From the NCBI GenBank assembly GCA_910574805.1, contig CAJTCV010000015.1:34548-98547 (forward strand): a DNA stretch of 64,000 nt. The letters are read 5' to 3'. The notes beneath the pieces are model-generated. The model had not been told where the DNA came from, did not search any database, and worked only from the letters and a program-made list of their open reading frames with translations. Position 1 is the stretch's first letter. Every line of letters begins with the position of its first letter. Positions 28,106 through 36,100 of the stretch are shown here, one piece after another. A program made the position numbers and the translations under genes. This DNA comes from Lachnospiraceae bacterium (lineage in GTDB: Bacteria; Bacillota; Clostridia; Lachnospirales; Lachnospiraceae).

Positions 28106-28603
28106 TTAATCTATACTGTCCTCCATCACACGCACAAGAAATCCGGTATATCTGCGGATGCTCTTCCGGATCTCCTGTTCTTCGTCCCCGTTCAGAACGT
28201 ACATAAAGGTCTCTGCCCCGCCCTCTGTTATAAAACGATAGCAATGAAGGGCCTCTCCATATTCAATACTTTTAATTTCTCTGTACCAGATTACTTTTGT
28301 ATTCCCATCGCCCTTTCCCGCCCCTGTATTCCCATAACGAATCGTCAGACGGTCTTCCTCAAATACAATCTCCCCATTTGTATAAACATACTGCGGAGCT
28401 CCTCTCCAGCTTCTGTTTGCTCTCCATATCAGAAAAACGGAAAATAAGATTCCGCCGTAATCTGCCACGTGCAGATCACCTGCAAGCATCTTAATGATCA
28501 CAGTCAAAAGAATCACTGCACCTGCCAGAAGAAACAGAGAACGAAACAAAAGACTGCTGCTTTTCCTTCCTGTATATACTTTACTGCTGAATTCAATCTT
28601 CAA
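28106..28603 (-). CDS. Two-span membrane protein of unknown function
   Basis: About 165 residues. Two close membrane spans (SLFLLAGAVILLTVII and YGGILFSVFLIW) are followed by a soluble domain of about 95 residues with alternating strands (VYTNGEIVFEEDRLTIRYGN, IKSIEYGEALHCYRFITEGG) that resembles a PH-like or YcxB-type fold. I recognise no family. The start is probably TTG 28603, which has AAGGGTGG upstream; a TTG at 28630 lies against the preceding hairpin and has no ribosome site. It is the first gene after the hairpin that follows the WXG100 pair. Confidence 0.6.
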   Translation of the reverse strand: MKIEFSSKVYTGRKSSSLLFRSLFLLAGAVILLTVIIKMLAGDLHVADYGGILFSVFLIWRANRSWRGAPQYVYTNGEIVFEEDRLTIRYGNTGAGKGDGNTKVIWYREIKSIEYGEALHCYRFITEGGAETFMYVLNGDEEQEIRKSIRRYTGFLVRVMEDSID

Positions 28604-28633
28604 TCCTGCCACCCTTATCCGATGATTCAAAGA

Positions 28634-28658
28634 GGGGGCCGCACACTGCGGCGCCCCC
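28634..28658 (-). terminator. GC-rich hairpin after the WXG100 gene pair
   Basis: On the minus strand GGGGGCGCCGC pairs with GCGGCCCCC (nine pairs, one bulge) around AGTGT and is followed by TCTTTG. It lies in the 60-odd bases between the stop of the first WXG100 gene and the next membrane gene. It probably ends or attenuates transcription so that the secreted WXG100 proteins are made in excess over the kinase genes downstream. Confidence 0.65.
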
Positions 28659-28667
28659 TTTCACTTC

Positions 28668-28967
28668 CTAACCTTTGAACGCATTGGCAATCTCTTCGTC
28701 TGCACTCTCCAGAGCGTCCGCCGCACCGCGCAGCTGAGCCGCAATTCCTTCCAGAATACTCGGAAAATCGCTCTTCAGAAGCGGAAGCATATCATTGGTA
28801 AATCCGTCAATGAATGTACTTTGCGCCGCACCTTCCCAGTTGTCTGCCACTTCGTTCACTTTACTTTCCACACTGTTGATCTTCTCGTTAATCTCCTCCC
28901 GGCTGTTGTCCAGAAATGTAGCCGCGTCGCGCAGCTCTTCCGGTGTCATAGCTATTCTTCCAGCCAT
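28668..28967 (-). CDS. WXG100-family protein (EsxA-like)
   Basis: A 99-residue helical hairpin protein with the WEG turn at residues 44-46 (ADNWEGAAQSTF), helices on either side, and no signal peptide. WXG100 proteins are the small secreted substrates and structural partners of type VII systems, recognised by the EssC ATPase. A ribosome site (AGGAGG) precedes the ATG. It is paired with another WXG100-like gene 67 bases upstream, so a heterodimer is possible. Confidence 0.9.
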   Translation of the reverse strand: MAGRIAMTPEELRDAATFLDNSREEINEKINSVESKVNEVADNWEGAAQSTFIDGFTNDMLPLLKSDFPSILEGIAAQLRGAADALESADEEIANAFKG

Positions 28968-29034
28968 GTCTTTTTCCTCCTTTAAAATATGTATTATTCA
29001 ACGGGCATGTATTCCCATTTGAATCAGATGTGAT

Positions 29035-29340
29035 TTACAGGTTCAGTTTCAGGTTCTCTGCCTCACGGACGATGGGTTCATAGATTCTGCGGGCATTGCT
29101 CAGATGCTCGCACATCCGAAGCATCACTGCCTTGCGGTCTTCGATTCCCTCTACCCAAGTAGTATCATACTGCTTTTTGAAACCTTCGCTTCCGCTTCCT
29201 TTCCAGCCGGATTCCCGGAGCATCTCTTCCATCGCCTGCTGCAGTGCCTTCTGAATCTCCGTCAGATCATCCACCGCCGACCGAAGCTTTGTCTCGGCTG
29301 CTTCCATGGCTTCCAGATTAATGATCAGTTTACTTGCCAT
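29035..29340 (-). CDS. WXG100-like protein, second of the pair
   Basis: A 101-residue helical protein with a W-x-G turn (SGWKGSG, 46-48) between two long helices, and the conserved phenylalanine pattern EGFKKQYDT. The start is ATG 29340 (MASKLIINLE), nine bases after GGAG; ATG 29346 is too close to that site. Expected to form an antiparallel dimer, perhaps with the downstream WXG100 protein, and to be exported by EssC. Confidence 0.85.
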   Translation of the reverse strand: MASKLIINLEAMEAAETKLRSAVDDLTEIQKALQQAMEEMLRESGWKGSGSEGFKKQYDTTWVEGIEDRKAVMLRMCEHLSNARRIYEPIVREAENLKLNL

Positions 29341-29353
29341 TCTCATTCACTCC

Positions 29354-30664
29354 TTACAAGACAGCCATGATATCGCTCATGTAACCGCCTGCCTCATTCA
29401 CTCTCTTTTTCTCTTCTTCCAGCTCATCCAGACGACCCATATCTTTTAGAATGACTGCTTTCACACTGTGAAGCTCCGGCGCATCCGGCGCAAACTCCAG
29501 TACATAGTCAACCAGTTCCAACGCCTTTTCGTTTTCACCCAGACGGTTCAGTGCCAGCGCCCGGATCATATTGGCCTCCATAGCCGACGGATCCTCCAGT
29601 ACCGCCGCACGGCATCTTTTCACAGTTGTCTCAAAAGCAGCTTTGGCTTCCTCTGTCTTTCCGAGATTCTTCAATGCTTCTCCATAATAAAACTGCGCGA
29701 TATTGATATAAGTGCTGTTTCCGGACAGCCCCATCAGTTCTTTGGCAATGGAAAGCGCTTTCTCATACTGTTTCCCCGTCATATAGACGCTCATAAGCAG
29801 ATAACAGACCTCTTCATCCGGCTGATCATCCACCCGGCATTCCCGGTATGCCCGCTCCAGAAGGCCGGAAGCACCATCGTAATTGTCCTGGATCCCGGCA
29901 ATCCGGACCTCTTCCAGAAGGATCTCCCGCTTCCATTCCTCATCGTTCTTTTCTTCCAGTTTCTTCAGAAGGGCCGCCGCTTCCTGAAGCTTCTCTTCCA
30001 CAATCAGAATACGGGCCTGATCCACCTGAAAACCGGTCTCTTCGGGAAACAGTTCCATTCCTTTCTTAAGAACATCCTCCGCGTCTCCAAAACGTCCCAG
30101 CTCGCTGAGCAGACGGCACTGGAAATGATAACCTTCAAAATAGTCCGGACAGTTCTGTACCATAACTCCGAACGCCTCTACTGCCTCTTCCCTGCGTTCC
30201 TCCCGAATCAGAAGATTTCCCTTCTGCAGATGCACATCCGCTCTTGCCGGATCCAGTCCCAGCGCCTTGTTATAATTCCGAAGAGCCATACTGGTGTTTC
30301 CCTGCTCTTCATACATCATCCCCAGGGTAAAATAAAGCTGAGAATTCTCATATCCGTCCGCCTGCGCGGTATCCAGATACCGGATTCCCTGAATGAGATC
30401 CCCCTTCAGCCCGGCTACACAGCCCAGATGGAAATATGCTTCGCCGCATTTTTTGTCCACAAGAAGCGCTTTCTTAAAAATTTTCTCCGCCGTATCCAGC
30501 TGATCCTGATTGGCATAAATCATGCCCATATTAATATACAGTTCCACATGATGCGGATCTTCTTTCTCCGCTTTCTGGAAATACTCCAGCGCTTTTTCCA
30601 TCTTTCCTGCCGAAAGCAGTGTCTCTCCGCGTGTCATATACTCCTGATAATTTTCCTGATCCAT
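29354..30664 (-). CDS. Cytosolic TPR protein of the type VII block
   Basis: A 436-residue protein made almost wholly of TPR units (ALEYFQKAEKEDPHHVELYI, AEKIFKKALLVDKKCGEAYF, ALRNYNKALGLDPARADVHL, KALELVDYVLEFAPDAPELH and others, about eleven). No signal peptide or span, which separates it from the anchored TPR proteins further down. The position, between a coiled-coil protein and two WXG100 genes, suggests a chaperone or adaptor for substrates (inference). The ATG at 30664 is preferred over TTG 30670 by spacing to GGAGAG. Confidence 0.82.
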   Translation of the reverse strand: MDQENYQEYMTRGETLLSAGKMEKALEYFQKAEKEDPHHVELYINMGMIYANQDQLDTAEKIFKKALLVDKKCGEAYFHLGCVAGLKGDLIQGIRYLDTAQADGYENSQLYFTLGMMYEEQGNTSMALRNYNKALGLDPARADVHLQKGNLLIREERREEAVEAFGVMVQNCPDYFEGYHFQCRLLSELGRFGDAEDVLKKGMELFPEETGFQVDQARILIVEEKLQEAAALLKKLEEKNDEEWKREILLEEVRIAGIQDNYDGASGLLERAYRECRVDDQPDEEVCYLLMSVYMTGKQYEKALSIAKELMGLSGNSTYINIAQFYYGEALKNLGKTEEAKAAFETTVKRCRAAVLEDPSAMEANMIRALALNRLGENEKALELVDYVLEFAPDAPELHSVKAVILKDMGRLDELEEEKKRVNEAGGYMSDIMAVL

Positions 30665-30692
30665 ATACAACTCTCCTTTGCTTATCTAAATT

Positions 30693-31163
30693 TTAATCCT
30701 TTTCCCGTTCTTTTCTGGCAATTGCCCGCTTCAGATCTGAGATCTCCCGTTTAATCCGACTGATCTCTCTCCTGCATTCCTCGATCTCCCGCACACGATC
30801 ATCGTAATAATCCTGCAGACGGCTGACCTCCGTTGACAGCTCTCCGATAGCCTGCCCCAGATGACCGTCACTCTCCGGTTCTCTCTCTTTATTTGCCGAC
30901 GCCTTTCCGTCCAGATTCCCCGGCATACGGTTTCCCGTCATCCCTTTATAGGCCCTGTCCACCATTTTATCCGAATTTTTATTGACACTTCTGGCATTGT
31001 CGTCAAAATCTTTCTCCAGATCTTTTTTCAGATCTTTTACCTTATTCTGCCTCTTCCGGGCCTTATCTCTGTTCTCCGTCGCCGTCTTCTTCCGGTTCTC
31101 CCAGTCTTTCAGGCTCCGTTCCAGTGATCTTAAGCGTCTGTACATCTCACTCAAACTTGACAC
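30693..31163 (-). CDS. Coiled-coil protein, YwqH/DUF5082-like
   Basis: About 156 residues, very charged and helical: RRLRSLERSLKDWENRKKT near the start, KDLKKDLEKDFDDNARSVN in the middle, and a long C-terminal coiled coil (RREISRIKREISDLKRAIAR). Size and pattern resemble YwqH-type (DUF5082) proteins that accompany LXG effectors in type VII loci. The start is GTG 31163, which has AAGGAGGA six bases upstream; a start at 31196 is unlikely. It directly follows the candidate effector gene, so it may be its chaperone or co-secreted partner. Confidence 0.65.
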   Translation of the reverse strand: MSSLSEMYRRLRSLERSLKDWENRKKTATENRDKARKRQNKVKDLKKDLEKDFDDNARSVNKNSDKMVDRAYKGMTGNRMPGNLDGKASANKEREPESDGHLGQAIGELSTEVSRLQDYYDDRVREIEECRREISRIKREISDLKRAIARKEREKD

Positions 31164-31330
31164 GGTCCATCCTCCTTTGTTCCCACAGAGCTGCAAGAGC
31201 CTGTCTTTTTTATCATCTTTTTGCCGCTTCGAAAGCTGTACACCGCATTCTGATCAACTTTGTAGCGCAACTTACCATCTCTCCTGTCTTTGCAGACCGG
31301 CCGCTCTGTTCCTCTCAATTACCAGGAGCC

Positions 31331-32734
31331 TCATCCACTGGCTTTGGCTGTATCTCCGGAATCCCTGGGCGTCATCCGTTTCAAATATGCTTTGCGTTCC
31401 TTGATTTTATCCCGAATATCAATTATGATATCACAACCATCCATACCTGCTTCGAAAACTCCTTCATATCCGCCAATAGAGTAACTGTTCTTTATAATGG
31501 AGTACCAGTCTTTTGCCTTCATACCACCAGTGCCTTTGATTAATGAATTCAGATTCTTTAACATACTATCTATTTTCTTAAAATCTGATTTAAAAGTCGA
31601 TAATGTATTTACTGTTCTATTCCATCCCTTTGCGTCCGGATTGATGTAGGTATCCTTAAACGTTTTTTTCCAGTTTTTAAATCCGCCTTCCTTTCCGAAC
31701 AGCACCGTTTTCCAGTTTTTCTTCAGTGTTTTTCCGATCAGTTCCCGACCGGTTTTTGATGTAACAGTGCTCTTAAATTTTGCAAAATTAAATTTATAGA
31801 TATACTTGTATTTCCCATTACTGTTAATTTTCACACGTTTCTTTTTCCCAAAAAGTTTATTTAAACCAGAATTTGTATAAATTTCATGTGCGGAATCTAC
31901 AAAGTCAATGACGGAACAGACCGTATCCGTAATATCCCACGCGTCCGCAAAACCGGAAGAAAACCGGTTCCAGAATCCGGATTGAAACGTTGTCTGCCGC
32001 AGCGTATCGGAAAAGCTGTCTATATTCCCATAATACTGCGCCCAGGCAGGATCCTCTTCTCCATTCGCCCGCAGTTGGTTATAGAGATTGAATCCGGCAT
32101 TCACCACTCCAATGACTGCTGCCACCACGCCTGCTATCGCTGCAACAGCAGCAAACACCGATGTAAACGGCCCTATGGTGATCACCGCTACAATCGCTCC
32201 TACTGCTGCCAGTACAAACCCGGTAATCGCCAGCGCTGTATCCAGAATCTTCTTCCCACCGCAGCACTCATACCAGTAACGGATATTCCCTTTCAAATCT
32301 GTCCAGATTTCCTTGATCTTGCTGATACCGTCCGCCAGCCAGCCCAGTCCCGGAACGTTCATAATGGCAGCCAGAAAGCCATGGGGCCTTAAGTTCTCAT
32401 GAGCTTTCAAAAAACTCTCTCTTGAACCATTTACTGTCTTTGCAACCCTGCTGTCCGCACTCTTCGCATTCTCCTGAAAGGTTTCTGCTTTTGATGCAAA
32501 TGTCCGGAATGCAATACTCTTTGTATTCAACTTGATAATCTTCTGCTTTACATAATATGACGCCGTGTTAATCCGCCCGTTCCCGTCGCTCATAGGCGAC
32601 GGCGGTACACTGCCCCATTTATTCGTCAGTTTCCGGTTCAGTTCATCAACATATGAATCGCAGTCTGACGCAGTTTTCCTGGCATATTTTGCCATACTGC
32701 TCAGATCACTGTATTTTAATACCAGCTCTGACAT
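31331..32734 (-). CDS. Candidate type VII substrate/effector with hydrophobic core and AT-rich C-terminus
   Basis: A 467-residue protein not matching a family I know. Residues 1-120 are helical and resemble a WXG/LXG-type targeting domain (DLSSMAKYARKTASDCDSYV). A long Ala/Val/Gly hydrophobic segment lies at 164-216 (VLAAVGAIVAVITIGPF, AAVAAIAGVVAAVIGVV), as in pore-forming or membrane-inserting proteins. The basic C-terminal 180 residues (KKKRVKINSNGKYKYIYKF) are visibly richer in A and T than the neighbours. No catalytic motif is seen. It sits between two WXG100-region genes, the usual place for a secreted effector. It could instead be a structural component. No obvious immunity gene follows. 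Confidence 0.6.
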   Translation of the reverse strand: MSELVLKYSDLSSMAKYARKTASDCDSYVDELNRKLTNKWGSVPPSPMSDGNGRINTASYYVKQKIIKLNTKSIAFRTFASKAETFQENAKSADSRVAKTVNGSRESFLKAHENLRPHGFLAAIMNVPGLGWLADGISKIKEIWTDLKGNIRYWYECCGGKKILDTALAITGFVLAAVGAIVAVITIGPFTSVFAAVAAIAGVVAAVIGVVNAGFNLYNQLRANGEEDPAWAQYYGNIDSFSDTLRQTTFQSGFWNRFSSGFADAWDITDTVCSVIDFVDSAHEIYTNSGLNKLFGKKKRVKINSNGKYKYIYKFNFAKFKSTVTSKTGRELIGKTLKKNWKTVLFGKEGGFKNWKKTFKDTYINPDAKGWNRTVNTLSTFKSDFKKIDSMLKNLNSLIKGTGGMKAKDWYSIIKNSYSIGGYEGVFEAGMDGCDIIIDIRDKIKERKAYLKRMTPRDSGDTAKASG

Positions 32735-32759
32735 CTGTCTGTCCTCCTGTTATAGTTTT

Positions 32760-32791
32760 GCATCCGCCCCGTCCCTGGCCGGGACGGATGC
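32760..32791 (-). terminator. Intergenic hairpin after the third WXG100 gene
   Basis: GCATCCG pairs with CGGATGC, with four further TCCC/GGGG pairs, in the short gap between the WXG100 gene (ends 32814) and the effector gene (starts 32734). No T run follows on the minus strand, so it may act as an mRNA stabiliser or partial terminator. The same arrangement follows the other WXG100 genes (28634-28658). Confidence 0.5.
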
Positions 32792-32813
32792 TGTTTTATC
32801 TGAATCTGAAAAT

Positions 32814-33110
32814 TTACCGCGCCGATCCGATGCTCTTCGACACCTCCGCATCCGTCTGAATAAAGGTCTCCTGCGCGTCAATCAGTCCTTTGCGGAGATC
32901 CATCAGCACATCCTGCAGATCTTCCAGCTGACGGTACAGAAGTTTGTAATCTTTCTCAAAAGCCTTTTTCCCGTCCCCTTCCCAGTGGTCCAGAAGTTCC
33001 TCAATAATATGCTTGAAATCGTCTTTCCGGCCTCTGTATGCGGACAGTGCATTATCATATGCTGCCCGCGCGCTGCTCATGGCATCTGTATCTACATGCT
33101 GTAAAGCCAT
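32814..33110 (-). CDS. WXG100-family protein next to EssC
   Basis: A 98-residue helical hairpin with the turn HWEGDG (W43-E44-G45) and no signal peptide. The start is ATG 33110 (MALQHVDTDAM) with GAGGAGG nine bases upstream, four bases after the EssC stop. Genes for WXG100 proteins beside essC are the hallmark of type VII loci. An acidic C-terminal end (TDAEVSKSIG) may serve as the export signal, but no YxxxD/E motif is present. Confidence 0.9.
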   Translation of the reverse strand: MALQHVDTDAMSSARAAYDNALSAYRGRKDDFKHIIEELLDHWEGDGKKAFEKDYKLLYRQLEDLQDVLMDLRKGLIDAQETFIQTDAEVSKSIGSAR

Positions 33111-33114
33111 ATCC

Positions 33115-36100
33115 TTATTCCTCCTCACACAGCGGAGTCCGAAGCTTTCTTACACCTCCAGTGGTGATGTAATACGCATCCCCTGCTTCCACCGGTTTTT
33201 TGAACTGTCTCTGAATACCCGCCGGAACGTCCGTAAGCTTGATGCCTGCCAGGTCATCAAAGAACAGGATATTCTTTCCTTCCTTGATCTGTTTCATCAG
33301 TTCATTTGCCCCGTAGCCGACAGCCGCATTCTCAATTCCTGATAAAATGAACAGGACCTTCATGTTCTTATAGCTTTTCATGATGTTCTTCCACTGAGTA
33401 CATACTTCTTTCGTGGTTTTGGAAGCGTCATAGACTGCCGAATGATTCACCACCACCAGCAGAAGCGGTTCCTCTTCCAGGAATTCCGGTCCCTCCGTCT
33501 GATATCGGTCTGCACGGTCTTCACAAGTGCTCTCGATCCGGTCCACAATCATCTCAAACTCGCTGGCATCCGTCGTATACTGCTCGACGAATCCGTAATC
33601 TTTCAAAAGCCCAAGTTTCTGATCAAAACCATCAATCACATAAGCTTCCACCGGCTCGTCAAAGATCCGTCTCTCCATGCAGCGGAACAGATAGCGGACA
33701 TAATTGCTTCGCCCGGAATTTTCCTTTCCGGAGATAACCAGGTAACCGTCTTTGAGGCTGTTCAGAAGTACCGGCTCTACCGTATCAAAATCAATTCCCA
33801 TATACCAGCTGTCCTTCGCGGCGGGCCCGAAAGCACTTTCCAGATATTCCTGCTTCAGTACCGCCGGCACCTCCGGTATCCGTTTTGCACCGGCGCCTGT
33901 ACATGCAGTATTCCTTTCCTGAATAAAGGTCTTGATCGCCTCTACCCTCTGGATCTCCTTCTCACCTTCAAAGCCCAGATACGTCTGGAATTCATACAGT
34001 ACCTTGTCCACAGAGGCAAGCCCGCGCCCGGGGACTGCTCTCGGTTCCATCCGGCACCGGTCAAAGAGACTGGAGTATTCAGACTTGTCATTGCAGGTAA
34101 GCCCGTATTTGTTGCTGAAGGCCGCCAGATATTTATAACCGATCCCGGAGATCTGCTGGGAAGTTACGTTGACAGAGATACCGATGGCACTTCCTTCTCG
34201 TACCAGATTCAGAAGCCCGTCATCGTATTCTCCGCACAATTCTCTGAAAGCCGTCATATTGTCAAGCAGAATCACAATCTGCGGAAGATCCTCAAAACCG
34301 GCTTCCCGATAGGACTGATAAGATGTGATGCCCATCTGAGAAAACTTTTCTTTCCGCTGCTTCATCTCCTTGCCGATCATCCGGAAGAACAGCTTCAGCT
34401 TCTCATCCTCTCCCGGAAGCATGACGCCGCCCACATGCTTCAACTCGTCAAATACTTTCAATGCCATGGAAGCATAGTCAATGATATAGATATTGACCTC
34501 TTTCGGCGTATAGGCCTGCGCAAGCCCCCGAATAAAAGTCTGCAGCATACAGGTCTTCCCAAATTGTGAAGAACCAAGTATGAAGGTATTGTTCTCGCTC
34601 ATGTTCAGTACGATCTGCTCCTGTCTCTGATGATCCGGATCATCAAAGATACCGACAGGAATACAGATGCCGCTCTCTCCATGCACCGGCTTCGCACTTT
34701 CATAAGAATAACTTTCTCCAAGAGGCGGCAGACAGATCCCCGGAAGTCTCTGAATCTTCTGCTCCTCGCAGAAGGCAGATACATGCTTTACAATCGCTTC
34801 CAGCTGGGTATCCTGACGTTCTTCCTTCTTCTCGATCTTTTTCTCATAGATCACCGTCCGCCTGCCGGACAGATCCAGCCGACAGATCTGAAACGGCCGC
34901 CCGGAAGTGCCGTCATCTGCAGAAGCAGGTGCCCCGCTGTACGCAGACTGGAACAATTCAAAGATCTCATTGTTCCCCACCTGCAGATACGCCCGTCCCG
35001 GTTCCACAATCTCTGCCGCCAGAGGTGTCTTCAGTACCTCATTACTGTCTTCTTTGTTTTGAACCTTCAGACAGAGCCTGAATCTGGAGTTCGACCAGAT
35101 CTGCGCATCCACAACGCCGCTGGGCTTCTGGGTGGCCAGGATCAGATGAATTCCAAGGCTTCGGCCGATGCGCGCAGCGCTGATCAGTTCTTTCATAAAT
35201 TCCGGCTGATCCATCTTCAGCTCTGCAAACTCATCCACAATAAGAATCAGATGAGGAAGCGGAATCCTCGCCTCACCCTTTTTATAAAGCCGGATATAGG
35301 AGTCAATATGATTGACCCCGTATTCTGCAAACAACTCCTGTCTCTTTCTCAGCTCCGCCTTGATGGAAAGCAGAGAACGGTTGATCTCTCTGCCGTCAAT
35401 ATTGGTGATCGCTCCCACCAGATGAGGAAGATCTTTGAACTGATTCACCATGCCGCCGCCTTTAAAGTCAATAATGACAAATCCGACTTCATACGGGTGA
35501 AACAGCACTGCCATGGACAGAATATAACTTTGCAGAATCTCCGATTTACCAGATCCGGTAGTACCCGCCACCAGCCCGTGAGGACCATGATGCTTCTCAT
35601 TCAGGTCCAGGCTGACGATCTGATTCTTGGCACGCACGCCCAGAGGTGCTCCCATGCTGTTATAAACCTGAGAAGATCTCCAGTTCTTCTCCAGATCAAT
35701 ATCCTCCGTGCTCAGAATATTCAGAAGCTCGAACAACGTAATATTCTTTGTCAGCGTTCCTTCCAGACTTACTTCATCACAGTAAACCGGCGCCAGCTTC
35801 TGTGCAAGCCGCCTGGCTGTCTTATTCTCAATCTCATTATAATAGAATTCACATTCCTTCAGCGCATCTCTCGCCTGAATCACCTTTCCGTTCTGACCGT
35901 CCCGGAGCTCGATCACCGTATCACAGTTATTCGGCAGGAAATCTGCATATTCTTCAAAGAACAGGAAACAGACCCCAAGCTCAGCTGCCTGGTCGATGAA
36001 TCTGGAAATGGGATGTCTCTTCAGGCCCTGATCATTGTATACAAAGACTACCAGAATCGTATGGAATTCTTCTCCCTCCGTACTCCTTCTGTTCAGTTCT

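Noticed and set aside
31197..31330. Possible small gene between the effector and the coiled-coil gene
   Set aside because: Only a 21-codon frame follows an AGGAGAG site; the other frames lack a start. I do not support a gene here.
31331..32734. Calling the effector a colicin-type pore former
   Set aside because: The hydrophobic segment is suggestive, but no specific motif supports it; kept as a general candidate only.
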